From: Rotaria macrura
Taxonomy: Eukaryota; Rotifera; Eurotatoria; Philodinida; Philodinidae
Assembly (NCBI GenBank): GCA_900239685.1
Contig: OENT01000358.1
Location: 62,001-126,000, forward strand
Direction of reading: 5' to 3'
DNA: 64,000 bases
The first letter of the stretch is position 1. The number at the start of each line of letters is the position of its first letter. The notes beneath the pieces were generated by a model. That model had not been told where the DNA came from. It ran no database searches and saw only the letters and a program-made list of their open reading frames with translations. Below are positions 38,501 to 51,300 of the stretch, one piece after another. Made by a program: the position numbers and the translations under genes.

Positions 38501-41500
38501 TTAACTTTTATTGAACGAATTTCTTTCAGACAGGGCTGATAGATCTAAATTGATTTAGCGTTGCTCTAAAAACAATTGTACTGATCGTGAATGCTTTGAT
38601 CTTACACAATATGTTAAAGTAAAAAATCATATACGTGCATCGATTCCTCAGAAAATTATTTCAATCGAACGATGACAGTAGCAAAAAAATGAATGTTTTC
38701 TTCTCCTTACAATTGGTCATAGGTTTCTGTTTGAATTGTAGCAAATTAAAAGCCATCAATTCGACATTGAAAAACATGCGAAATTATTAATCACCAAACA
38801 TTTGCAAGCTGGATCTCAGAAAAACATGAAAGCTTGTTCAATATAAAGTTCTTAATGGAAAATTCTAACCAGTTAACTCCAAAGTTTCACTTGACGACAA
38901 GAGATTTGTTTTTTAAAAGAGTAAGAGTTGCGTTAAACTTTAGACATACTTGCAGATTTCTTCAAATAAACGAATTTTGTTGTTTTAAATTAACTTGTTT
39001 GTCGCTTCAGACTCGACAAAAGGCGATAAAGAATAATAGTTCTAGATTTCTATTAAAAAATGTTCCTGTGTTTCTTTCACAATAGATCTTCATTCTGAAA
39101 ACAAATTTATGATTGAACAGCTATACTTTTAAGTGTGAATCTACGTGTTTTCAACTTTCGTATGAAAATGTTAAATTCTACGTGCCTGTTGGCAACGTTT
39201 CTATGTTAAAAAGTATCGTAATCCAAGTCGACGATTCGTAACGCAAGATTACGTGAATATTCGGCGGAAACTCGCAAAAAAAATACCGTTTCTGATCGGA
39301 GTCGACCAGGAAATGTCTTGGATTTGAAAGAGGAATCCAGTCATCGTATCCTTTCGTCTGATTCCTGCTTCCAAGTATTTCCGGTGGTTTCTTGCGGCAT
39401 CCAGTCCGTATTTATCGATCTGGGAAGGCTGATATTTTTCTATAATTTTGCTGTAATTGAATAAAAATAAGACAAATATATTCTTCTGACCATGTACAGA
39501 AAACTCTACTGTTAGTCGATACGTCCCAATGTTAACTTCTATCAGCAGGGCAAAGTGGATTTTTAGGGAAACGAAGTATTAAAATAACGAGGAAAAGCCG
39601 ACTTCTGTACTTCAGAAGTAGAGAAAAGTACGAATAAGTAGAGAAGTGTGAATCTTTCAACCCCCCCCCCCGCCACCGTTGATTGAAGTTTGGTTACGAT
39701 TAAAGATCCATCATTTCATAGAGCATGATATTCAACATGCAGTTTTCGTTTGATCAAGAATATAATGTTTTGGGAATTATTTATCAGCCATAACTAGTTT
39801 TTTCCGCTCTATCGGAAAATTTAGTTGATCTCAATCTAACACAGAGCGAACGCTTTGTAAACGGTGTGGAGTTGACTTAAAGTTGAAAAAGTCTCATTCA
39901 ATCGGTTGTTGTCACCTTGAAATGAATTTCTGATTTGTCTTTTGCAGTAAGCAAGATCTGAGAGTTAATGTCAAAACACCTTTCAAAACTGAACACATAA
40001 ATGTTATGAAATTTTCATGAGAATACGCTATCACTAGATGCTCGAAATTTTTATAAATCTATTTAAAAACAGAACGAATCGTTTTCTCCTATAGTGTAGC
40101 ACAAACTCGTCACCAGAGATAAACTAGTTATTGAATTCTGATTGATGAATTTTCTCGTGACAATCAAGTTCAATTCTGGACAGTCTTTTCAGATCTATTC
40201 TAAGATTTTATTTTACGGAAAAGATGAAAAATCCGGAGTTGAATTCAAATTGACAGAAATCGTTCGAAAAATTTTTGATAATTACAACTTTATGTCAATT
40301 CTAAACCAAGTCCACAGTTGCTACTTCATGTTTCATTAAGTTTTGATCGAGTGTAAAAAGATGATTACGTCTGGTGCAAGAAAATATCTCCGGACGATTA
40401 TGTTCTTCATCAAGCAAAAAACCAGTATCTTGAATACCATGCGCTAGGAATTAATGAACGCTAAGTGGCAAATAATTAGCCACACAAATAAAAACACCCT
40501 GCTCTTGATCAAATTATAAGAATAAGAACTATTGATAGAAATGTCAAAGACAAGAAATGATCGATAATATGATGAGATCGCTTTTCTAGTTTTAATGATT
40601 TTTCATTATTCAATCTTGATACAAATAGACGCAAATAGTATTCATGACGTCGTAAATGACATTTCTATTTAATCAATTCTATTTAATGTAATGTTTTTTT
40701 GATAAAGATAAGAAAATGAATTCACATGGAATCTATTATTAAGTAGTACAGAGAAAAATTTGATTAATTTTTAAATAAAAAGTCTTTCTCATATTTTTTT
40801 AGAACCGATGATGCAGATTAAGGATTCGCAAGTATCGATGAAAATATTCAACCCGTGATAAATTGTAAGTTTTCTTACATAATAAGTATTGTTACGGATA
40901 GAAAATATTCATTTTATCTGTTGCTTTACCTTTTACGTTTGATTAATTCTTAGAAAGAGAAATTCAATTACTCATTTTAGATGTACGCAACAAGGAACAA
41001 AGAACGTTTTTTTAAAATAATCGTTATAATCATACCATAGAGTTCTAGATCTTGATACACATATAATCTCAAATATTAAAGATTGTATAATATTGCTCAG
41101 AAAGAATTATGCATAATATTGGTAATAACAAAATTTTTCTTGAGGTCTTGAAAAATAGATATAAAATACATTCAAATGTTGAGAGATTCGTCAATTGTTA
41201 ATCATCGATAATGAAAGTCATCTGCAAATCTTGCTTACATTCTGATAAAAGAATTATGTCTCATACATAAATTATTCTACCAGTTAGAGGCATCAGGCTT
41301 CCACTGGGATATTTAGGTGTATAAGAGCGAAGTTCAAATCTATTGCCATCTTGTTTCATTCGATTGAAATCATTTGTTCCTATTGTCTCGAAGAAAACAT
41401 TTTCGATGTAATTGAATATTTTTTGTTTGAATCAAAACTGTAATACAATAAATGATGCTTAAATTCGAATTTATTCTTAGTAAAAAGAGCACGGTCTTCG

Positions 41501-42027
41501 TACATGTACACAAGAAGAAGCAGTACAGTATCATGAAAACTTATAAACCTTATTCAAAAATGAGATTTTTCGTATTCACTTCATGTTAAAATTAGTATAC
41601 ATGTGTTTGGCTATATTTTTTCTTTACGTCTCGTCTTGATCAATAAATTCGTTGCATCGAATTGTTTTATAAAATGACTAGCCAGCCATCTTTTTTGCTG
41701 AGACATAATATTGAATGTCTATGAATACATCGAATGGGCATAATTTTCATTGACTCGATAGTAGAGTTTGACGATGAAACGTAAGTATTCAGCGAACAAC
41801 TCAATCACTGATGTAACAATTCCTATTTATCAAACTTGATATCAAATGAGTTTTCAAGTTTCAAATTTGGTGGGGGCTTACCGTGATGCGTGTGCCATGA
41901 AATGAATGAAAGGACACAGTGCTGATATTGGTGATAGTTGAATCTTGAAAACTCAATGGAATTCAAGTTTCAGATGTAATATTACGATGAAGTATTGTTC
42001 AATTAATTCATCGTCGTCAGTAGTACC

Positions 42028-42326
42028 ACAGGTCGAGTAGAACGATCCGTAAACAGTCGTATACGATGAAAATACGACCCGTTACGGCATCGTATTATCC
42101 CGTTTTAACGGGTTCAGTATTACGGACGTATGTTCTATAGAACACGATAGTATTACGCTGTCTTTACGAGGGTTTTACGGTGTATATACGATGTCCGTGT
42201 ACGGCCGAAATACTGACCCTGTTAAAACGCCATAATACGGTCGTTTAACCGTGGAATACGGTGTAAAAACGACCGTTTACGGTACTGTTACGGCTGTTTA
42301 CGGTGGTTTGTTTTGATCGACCTGAG
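42028..42326. mobile_element. CCGTA/TACGG-saturated nested-palindrome element, copy A
   Basis: About 300 bp bounded by ACAGGTCGA and TCGACCTGA. An inner inverted repeat runs GTTTTAACGGGTTCAGTAT (42102-42120) against AAATACTGACCCTGTTAAAAC (42209-42229). Between and around the arms the words CCGTA/TACGG and GTATACG recur many times in both orientations. It closely resembles copy C at 51.8 kb over its whole length. No coding capacity; no clear target-site duplication. Confidence 0.8.
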
Positions 42327-42561
42327 ATGATTGTGATGATGTCTGTCTTTAAGTGCGTCTTGTTTTTTATGTTCATATCATTCTGGTTGACAACCCCATG
42401 AAGAAGTTCATCCAACAAGAAGCAGTTTTAGAAACTTCTTTGCTGCTGTCTCCATAATGTAAGCGAGTTGATTGCTTCGTTTTCAAGGGAGTAGATTTCC
42501 ATTATAGAGGGATTCTTCTCGATTCAGACACGTCTATGATTATTGGCGGTAAACACAAATA

Positions 42562-43718
42562 CAGTAAAATTTCTGCTAATGAACACCTCTATAAAGTGAA
42601 CAGCTCCCATGTGAATGCGTGAATCGCTCCCCCTCCCTCCCTGATCGAGTTTCGCTGTAAATGAATCTCTATATAATGAACACCTCCCAACTCTGAACAT
42701 GAACACTATTTTCCAGTCTGCTCAGCAAATTAAACCTCTAAATAATGAACATACGTGAAGCAAAGTGTACACGTGTGTATGAAAAAAGTGGATAAAAGAA
42801 AACTCATCGCATGTATAGTAAAAAAGAAACACTGAAAATGAATAGTCCAGGCCAAGCCGATCGGTCGCATGTGAAAGAACAAAGCGCTTATCTAGTTACG
42901 ATTATGAGATGGTGACGCGAAACACCACCCAAATTCATCGAGACAATGGGAATTGTCAGACGAGTGCACCTTTTAGCTGCCCAGGTCGACGATTACGGAC
43001 TTCGTATACGGCTGTAAACGACCGTATACACTCCTCACACGACCGTAAACGTTCGTATTTTAGCGTTTTACATGGTCCAGTATTACGGTCGTATATCGCC
43101 GTATCGTATACGAGCAAATACAATCGTATACGGAGAAATACGGTGGAAAACGGAAACCGTTTACGGATTTTGTATACGAGGACAGTAAACGATCGTTTTA
43201 CTCTCCGTATATCGTCGTATCCCTCCGTATACGACACGGAGATATACGATCGTAATACTGGACCATGTATTTTGCCGTATTCCGTTTACGGTCGTTTACG
43301 GCCGTGCTTGTTCGACCTGGGTGCCGCTCAACAACCATAACTAAACTATCATGTCTCTCAAGTGCATTCGCAGCTCACTCAACTCTTCATCGACTCGGAG
43401 AGGACCAAACAGGCAATGATCGGAAATTTTTTCCATAAAGATCGAATAGAAGAGTAATATACGACAGAAACATTTTTTCAACTTTGTCTCATAAAAATTC
43501 AATAGAGGCGTAATAGATGCAAAAAATGATTTTTTGCTTTGAGCTTACTATAGAGTCCATTCTAACACGAAAGATGTGTCGTCACCAACAGGTCATACTA
43601 ACCATGTAACGAATGCATGCAGTTGCACAGTTAATGCAAAAACTCCATACAATTAGCACCTACTCTAATGAACACTTTTCAAGGTCCCGATAGTGTTTAT
43701 TATAGGGAGGTTTTACTG
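42562..43718. mobile_element. pogo/Tc1-mariner-like non-autonomous element with TA target site
   Basis: The left end is TA|CAGTAAAATTTCTGCTAATG and the right end is GGGAGGTTTTACTG|TA, so the ends are inverted repeats (CAGTAAAA...) flanked by TA on both sides, the hallmark of Tc1/mariner and pogo elements. TAATGAACACCTC-type words repeat near both ends. The interior contains a complete copy of the TACGG element (42980-43321), which splits it. I see no DDE transposase frame, so it depends on enzymes elsewhere. Confidence 0.75.
42980..43321. mobile_element. CCGTA/TACGG-saturated nested-palindrome element, copy B (inserted in a pogo-like element)
   Basis: Exact outer inverted repeat CCCAGGTCGA / TCGACCTGGG. 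An exact inner inverted repeat lies at 43070-43087 (ACATGGTCCAGTATTACG) and 43251-43268. CCGTATACG-type words fill the sequence in both directions. Because CCGTA lacks in-frame stops on either strand, it shows spurious open frames (42909-43340 plus, 42956-43237 minus) that are not genes. Its position within 42562-43718 makes it younger than that element. Confidence 0.88.
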
Positions 43719-44400
43719 TATATTAAAATCGTTTCGCTTCTTGCAAGAAGTTCCAGACATTCGGTTTTAAAAAAGTACATTGCGTGAGTGTCAAAAGCTT
43801 GTAACTTACTGTCTGCAGGAATCACTCTGACAAACAGATCTGACTGAATCATTTGGACTTTTTTTATTATACCGAAGAAATCATACTGGAATCAGAATTT
43901 CAGAATGAAATTCGGATCGCAGCAGCGGAGTCCGAATAAATCCAACGCAGGCCTCGGACTGACCTCTGCTGTTGGGATCATATACTAGTTAGTTCTCAAC
44001 TAAGTAAATAGAATCCAACCGGCTGATTCAATAGTGATTGGGTGACGCAGAATCTCACGTTATTTTGTCTACTATGATCAAGTTCAATATCGGATTCGTT
44101 CATCTGGAAGTATACTCACAAATTTCGAGAAGCTCCTTTAAATAAAAATTTCAAATGAATATGTCAAATACACGATAGAAATTTTTATGGTCAATAATTA
44201 TCGGCTAACATCGTATTATTTAAAGTATGTTCAAATTTTCAATTAGGTATCTATCAAACCATTTGATTCTAATAATACATTTTCGTTGTGAAAATTTAAT
44301 CTTATTTTCGGATACATTTTATATTCAAACCATTAGTTCTACCAATCATAACATATCTACCGTACGTGATAGTGACAGTAGGAAACTTTATTTTTGTCTT

Positions 44401-44700
44401 CCCAAGACGGCAGATCCGACTGGAAGACCCCATCAGATCCTACCGGAAAACTATCGCATTTTATCGGATCCTATAGGAATGCGTTGAAAACTGTCGGAAT
44501 CTTTGGTATTGGATTCCGATAGGAAGTTTTCGGATGCCAGAAAGTGTCGGAATGACCGCGGTCCCTGTCGGACTACTGGAATCCCGACACTTTCTGACAT
44601 CCGACAACTTCCTATCGGAATTCAATACCAAGGATTCCGACAGGATCGTATTAGTATTCTTGGTATCCGATTGGGTCATATGTGGTAGTATCGCCCTGGG
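44401..44700. mobile_element. TCGGA/TCCGA-saturated nested-palindrome element, 300 bp
   Basis: Bounded by CCCAAGACGG and, in reverse, CCCAGGGCGA; further inside both ends carry GACCCxATCxGATxC at the same distance. A long inner hairpin pairs 44495-44550 with 44583-44640 (for example GGTATTGGATTCCGATAGGA with TCCTATCGGAATTCAATACC). The words TCGGA/TCCGA recur in both orientations. Length and plan match the TACGG elements but the word is different. Confidence 0.82.
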
Positions 44701-44984
44701 TTCGTTTCATTTACATAACTACCATGATCAGAAATCTAATGCATAAAAACTTCTTTTTTCTGACAAATTTTTCACATATTCTGTTGGCTTTTGCGTGAAA
44801 TTAGAACCCGGTCAGCTTAGATAATTCTACAGGTTATTTCATTCGGACGACGACTGTGCGAGATCGACAAGAAAATCTTTCCAACGATAATCAAGGGCAG
44901 CAATATTCTTTCGTCGCATGATAAAAAGAGAAAACTCCAATAATTAGATCAAGCAGTTAGAATAGGCATCTCAGATGGAAGAAA

Positions 44985-45232
44985 GTGGCCCGTAAATGGC
45001 CTGAAACGGCGTAAAATTATGCAAAGCATTACAAAACGGCACCATTTTCCCTCAGATTGGAAAAAGAACAGAATAGTGTTAAAAGCGATGGCCGTTTTCT
45101 AGAAAAATAAAACGGCCCGTAAAACCAAGTTACGGATTACAGGGAAATAGAGTGACCATTAATGCCACTTTATGTCGTTTTATAGCAGTGTCAGGCCGTT
45201 CTGGATGGTGTTTAAAACAATCGAGATGATCC
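44985..45232. repeat. AAACGG/GGCCGT-rich repeat, probable member of the same group
   Basis: The tract is dense in GGCCGT, AAACGG and CGTTTT words in both orientations (CCTGAAACGGCGTAAAA near 45000, GTCAGGCCGTTCTGG near 45190). The outer parts GGCCTGAAACGG and CAGGCCGTTC are inverted copies. Boundaries are not sharp and I could not define CCCAGG-type ends. Confidence 0.45.
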
Positions 45233-45608
45233 TCCTCGGATGACTTCAAAATAATGTAACTATTTATAGTACTTAAGTGTCATTCCAAGTTGATATTGAA
45301 TCGCATTCACTCATCTTTTTATCACTTTCTCTCACTGCTAGGAACAAGTGGGAAAGTGGATGAAGCAAGCGGTAAAAACAACATCTGGTTACATTTTCAT
45401 TTACTATTTTCTTTGAAAGTATAATGTGAAGTGAGTGCGGCAGACTCTGATTGTTTTAACTCTTTGACAATCTTCTTTATATGACTAATCATATGAATAT
45501 GGTATAGCTAGAGTTTCCCTATAATATCCACTTCAAGGATGATAAATCGACACTCTTTTTTAAAATACACATATTAGACACAAATATCTCTATTTAAGAT
45601 TGATAATT

Positions 45609-48280
45609 ATGATTAAAATCATAGTTCTGTTTATGTCGATATTCATCTGGACTAATCTCATTGAGGCTAGCCATTTTAATGGTGGTACTATAACGTGGGC
45701 GCCGGTGTATCCGAATTCAACGTCTTCATCAGTACTAATCACTGTCACACAATCTTATTCATGGGCTTTGTCGTCTGTGCCTTGTACAACAAACATTCCT
45801 TCATCAAGTGCTAACATAAACTTGACTTGTGTCGCTAATTGTTCATCAGATAACGGCTATTCTCAAAATGAAATCAGTGCTTTAACTGATTGCACTTCAT
45901 TTAGTGCATCGTTGAACACGGTTTCAAGCCAACGATCTGTGAATATTTCACTTAATGTAAGTACATACTTTTGGATAGCATTTCAAGGGTCAGCTTGGAA
46001 GAGCTTGCAAAATAATGGAAATACAACCCAGGCTAGTTGGTCGATAGTTTCTCTGATAAATCTTCAACGGCGTCCTGATGGGCTTATTAATACACCTCCT
46101 GTTGGACAAGTAACATCTCCCCAATATGTGATTGTCAACAAAACAAGTGAAATACCTATATATGTATCAGACGTTAATGTGAATGATAATGTACGATGTC
46201 GTTGGGCTTCGAAAAACAAGTAAGGCCGATGGAAATGAAACACTGAATTTCATATTTTATTTCGTAGTCGGCTACGTAGAACTGTGTCAGTTTCAAGAAT
46301 AATCATAAAATTCAAGAAAAAGACGAATCGTCTATAGATAACAACAAAAGAAATAACATGCGAATAGAATACATGTCTTTTTAAGTCTAGAAGACGTTAC
46401 ACATACTGACGTATTAGCACACGTTTTTACCACTATAAACTTTGATAAACTCTTCAATATCTGCGTACTTGTTTCACGCATACCGTTTTTCAGTTACAGG
46501 TTTTGTTCAGCCTACGACTAATTGTATTTGACACGAAGAAGTCTTTGAATAACTGGTGCGAGAGTTCCGAATCAGACGGGCCAATCCCATCCCATCAGGC
46601 GAAATTATTTTTCTTGAACTCCCATGGGACAAGCTGGGACGAAACACAGATCCACGAGATGGGATGGGATAGGATCAAAGATTCGTTCCATGAGATACTC
46701 TATAGATTTTTCGTTTATGATACATTTGTATAAATGATGACGTTCGTAGATATTGACGAGAATAAATCTCATTTTTCGTTCTTATTTTCTAGTGAGAGTT
46801 GCTCTTACATCGCGTATCCATTTCTGACTCATCTTAAGAGTCCTTTATGGTAAAATCCTATGAATCTCACAAAGAAAATATGATTTCTTTTCTGCGTTCC
46901 GACTCACTATGTAATCATGTAACTTCAGAGCAGTTCCTAGACGAACGATCGCGACTCTTTTAAATGTACTTGAACGTTGAAATGAACAATAAATCAGTAT
47001 CCATAATACCACAAAGGTAAAAAGTAGGCATGCAACGAACCCGGACCCGAGTTCACAGTTCGGACAGAGCAGTTCGTGATTCGAGTTCGGTCTTAGGGTT
47101 CAGGCACCAGCTTTGATCCATTTCGAGTGTTAGTTGGATTTAAACTTCTCACATTTAAAGATGGGATAATGAGCAACATACTTCCAGGAGTAGAAGCTTT
47201 TGTATCCGAATTTTTTGAAATTTCAATCATATAGATGAAAAGAAATGAAATAAGATTTTTGGTTAGTTGATGTAAACTGCCCTGGAATCCTTTTGCTGTC
47301 AGGCTCCTTTTGATTCTTATAGAATCTTCCACCATAGTTCCACTCAAGACCGAAACGAAACGTGAGTCCGAACTCGACAAATCCGAACTTTTAGGGTTCG
47401 TTGCATGCTGTTAGGAATCATCTTCATCATGTTTATTTGAATGATGAAAAAACGAACGAAACAACGAACTAGTGGCTTTGCCACTTCGCTCGATCGCGAA
47501 GACGACCCACTCTAAAACAAACTATCTTCTCCCTAAACTAAATCATCGACATACTACACATATAGATATGGATGACCAACGAGAAAGGAAAACAGAAAGT
47601 AAACACAACGTGGAGGTTGTTGGGACGATAGATATCGTCCCTTAACACATGCCTAAGTAAAAACTGAGCTTAAAAGAAGTCGATTTCTTGTAAGATACAA
47701 TGCAGTTCTAAAAACGTGTTACTGTACTCATTACATTTTTTAAATATTACCGAAAATATAAGAAAATTAAGCAAATTTTTCTTTTGTTTATGAAAATAAA
47801 TTGAATTTGAAAAGTAAAAAATGAAAGACGTTTTCCATCAATAAGAGAATGTTCCAATAAATTTGATAAACAATAGAATTTTATATTGTTTGAAAATCTC
47901 ATGGGACACAATGAGATGAAACCGACAAAGAAAATTTGTCCTATCTCGCTCGGAGCTATGCTTCTTGCGTTCAATTTCTTTCTATCATGTACTTTTTATA
48001 TATAAGCAGCAGCAATTCAATTAGTATATATTTAAAATTGACAAATAGCTCACTAATAATTTGAAAGTCAGGAACAACGTTTTTTCAAAGCTCGTTACAG
48101 TTCTGATTATGAAGGATAAAGTTCTTTCCATCCTACGAATATAGTTGCTAGACAGGTCAAAAGTCGAAAGTTAGATAAGAGAAACTCTGTTGGCGTCAAC
48201 AGATATTACATTGTTGCCTCCAACTTTTTCAGTTTTTTGTCGTTCTCCTTTACGTAACCTAAGTGAGGTTCGACGGTTTT

Positions 48281-48315
<35 letters not shown>

Positions 48316-51300
48316 CAGTATATGGATATGTATATATCTATATACTGCTATATTATTTTTCTCTCTCTCCTATGTATATATGTATATATATATATTTGAA
48401 CAAGCTTTCCCCTTATGGATTGGATTATTATTTTTTCTCTTATCAGGTTCACAAGGTTATAAGTGAATAAATTACATTCATCATCGAAAACGATATGATT
48501 TTCTCTTATATCAATCTACGGTGTCATGTTCCATTTGAATTTCTACAGAAACTCAATTAAATACCGACTGGGGAGATTTAGTAGATGTAGGAGGTATAGG
48601 ACATATATGGGACATGGGGGCAGAGGTATTGTAGGCTGTGGGATATCTGATACTACAGATGNNNNNNNNNNNCCACCCCCACCATCTGCAGTATCAGATG
48701 TCCTGCAGCCTACAATACCTCTACCCCTATGTCCCATATATATCCTATACCTCCTGCATCTACTGTATCCCCCATCATCGGTATTTAATTGAGTTTCTGC
48801 AGAAACTCTAAAAAGACATCATATGCAATCTACGAGCCAAAGTAGGATTACTAACCACAAATCTAGCTAAGACAGATCCTATTGTTCTATTGATTTCTTC
48901 GAGCTTATTAACATTTAGCGGATCGAAGATTCGAAAAAAAGAGAAAGCTAACATTTTTGGTGGAGAAGTTGGGCAAGCAGTAACAATACTCCTATATATA
49001 GTAAGCTGTCGGGCGTTTACGACCCGAATTGTAACTATCCTTGTGCAAAGGGGAGGTGTTAGCGTCATTGTTGAACTACACTAACGCTAAACTATGATTA
49101 AGATGCCCCTTCTAGTCTAATTGGCTAGGACAACTGCTCGGATAGCAGGAGGTACGGGTTCGATTTCCGCAAAGGTCACTTTTTAATCGTTCTGTCACAT
49201 AAAATCAGTGACACTGCTTGTCTCTTTCGTTCTATACATATGTAGAGCTAACAAGCTCAAAAATAGAATCGACATGTATCTGATAACTTTGTTTTCTTTT
49301 AATAGCTCTAATGGGGTCAATGAATGTGGTTCTGTTAATAGTTTAGCGAATACAAATAGTTTGGTGAATTTGTCTAACTGCACTATAACATTTACGGCAG
49401 CAACATCTGGTATCTGGTATGCTATTACTCTACAGGTAAACGTCTTACAATGAGTACGATGACAAGGAAACATTTATAACTAGTACTACTGACGAGGCAT
49501 AACACTATAGATGATTTTTTTTCACTCGCAAATACCAAAGACAGAGTATATTGCAACAGAGAAGGCTAAGACACTCTTCATAGAAATTGAAAAACTTTAA
49601 ACAAACTCAAAGGTAATAAATGACTAGGTATATGCACCTCTGAATACAACCTTTATGTAACATATAACACTTCGATTCCGGTTAGAATCACAATAGAGGA
49701 GAGAGAAACTTGTTAAAGAACCATATTACATATCCACCTTTCTCATTACTTTTGCATGCAAGTGACTACTATAATTGCATATCACTCGATAAACATGATT
49801 TTCACTTATGTGACTATACATTTGTGGTTCTGTGTATTGAAAACAATACTCTTACCTAGAAATACAAAGTGGTTTTAACCGTGAACATCCTTCAAAGCAA
49901 GTAAATAGATGACAAGAGCCCAAATCTGCAGAGAAAATATTATGAGAAAAATCTAAACAGTAAAGAACGGGACAGATAATGACAGCAAAAAAGTTAGTGA
50001 AGTCATTAAGAAATATGAAGAATAGTAAATATACATAAAACTAAAGAGTGAAAACAGTTCACGAAGAAAAAATTGAGGGTTATAATTGTGCTTACTGGGC
50101 TGCAGCCAACAGGATGTAGATAAAAAGAGAAACGAAATTCGGAAAGCGTTAAATTGTAAAATAACCAAACCTATTGATCCAATAATCTAGTAAAGCTTCA
50201 ACTCATACGAGACTCACCGGTAGATGAAGAAGTGTAATCGAAATGAATAGTCATGTCTACATCTCGGATACGTACTATTTAATCTGTAAAAACTTTTTTC
50301 CAACAAAATACGGTTTGGATTGTTACCCTTTTTGTTATTTGGTTTTGATTGCTGCACAATTGATACATAAGAAGTGATTAAAATCTTTCCTATCTTGAAG
50401 TCAATGGAGTATAACGAGAAAAGGAGCATTTTCTATTTGTAGTCAACTAAAAACCAATCAATTTCGATGAAAAATATTGAATATTCTCGGCAAATTATTC
50501 TCATTGTGTACTAGACGGTTTTTATGACATTTTCCTTAGATTGAAGATTTTATCAACACAGCAAGTACTCAACCAATGAGCTCAGTGCCCATACAACTCT
50601 TGATTTATGTTTTGTCTACACCAAACTGTACACAGCTACCACAAGTTCTTCCTCTAACCGGCTGTTTGGAAGTTCAAGTGAATGTATCCGTAAATTTTAC
50701 TCTGTATGCAATGAATTTTTGTAATAGAACGAAAGTAATCATCACTGACATACTGCCAACAGTAGATATTACTGGTATGCAAGTTAGTAGTCTAGTAAAT
50801 TCAACGACCAATTCATCGCTATCTTATGTTACTTTATCTTGGACACCTCTGGGAAATCAAATCGGATCACAGCAGTACTGCGCAGTTGCTTACACTAGGT
50901 ATGTTCCTGGCTTTTATTAATAGCTAACTTTTGACGCACTTGTATTCGATTACAGCGAGAAGGTGCAATCTGATCCATATTGTGTTATGTTTACCGTAAT
51001 GTCATCGAAACCTTGTGTAACAACTACAACTACAACAACAACTTCGACAACAGTCACAACAACAATCACATCAACAACTACCAGCACAACGACAAGTACG
51101 GCATCGGAAACGACAACAACAACTGCAAGAAGCACAACGTCGGACACAACAACAACGAGTACAACAGCGAGTACAGCATCAGAAACTACAACTACTTTGA
51201 CAACAACGACGAGCACAACGTCTGTAACAGCAACAAGCACAACATCAGAAACTACAACGACAACAACAACATTGACTACCACAACAATTACAACCGCAAC

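Larger units (their letters stand above)
35600..45608. other. Gene-poor interval rich in inverted-repeat elements
   Basis: From 35.6 to about 42.0 kb I find no gene; open frames are short and without motifs. A (TTA)n tract lies near 37445 and a C-homopolymer near 39661. From 42.0 to 45.2 kb several compact inverted-repeat elements follow one another, listed separately. The last 400 bp before 45609 is the presumed promoter of the glycoprotein gene. Confidence 0.4.

Noticed and set aside
42909..43340. 143-codon plus frame and 93-codon minus frame rich in Arg, Tyr and Thr
   Set aside because: They translate the TACGG repeat on both strands; the repeat word avoids stops, so the frames are artefacts.
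48526..48792. Frames on both strands crossing the N run
   Set aside because: They are mirror readings of a palindrome and contain undetermined bases.
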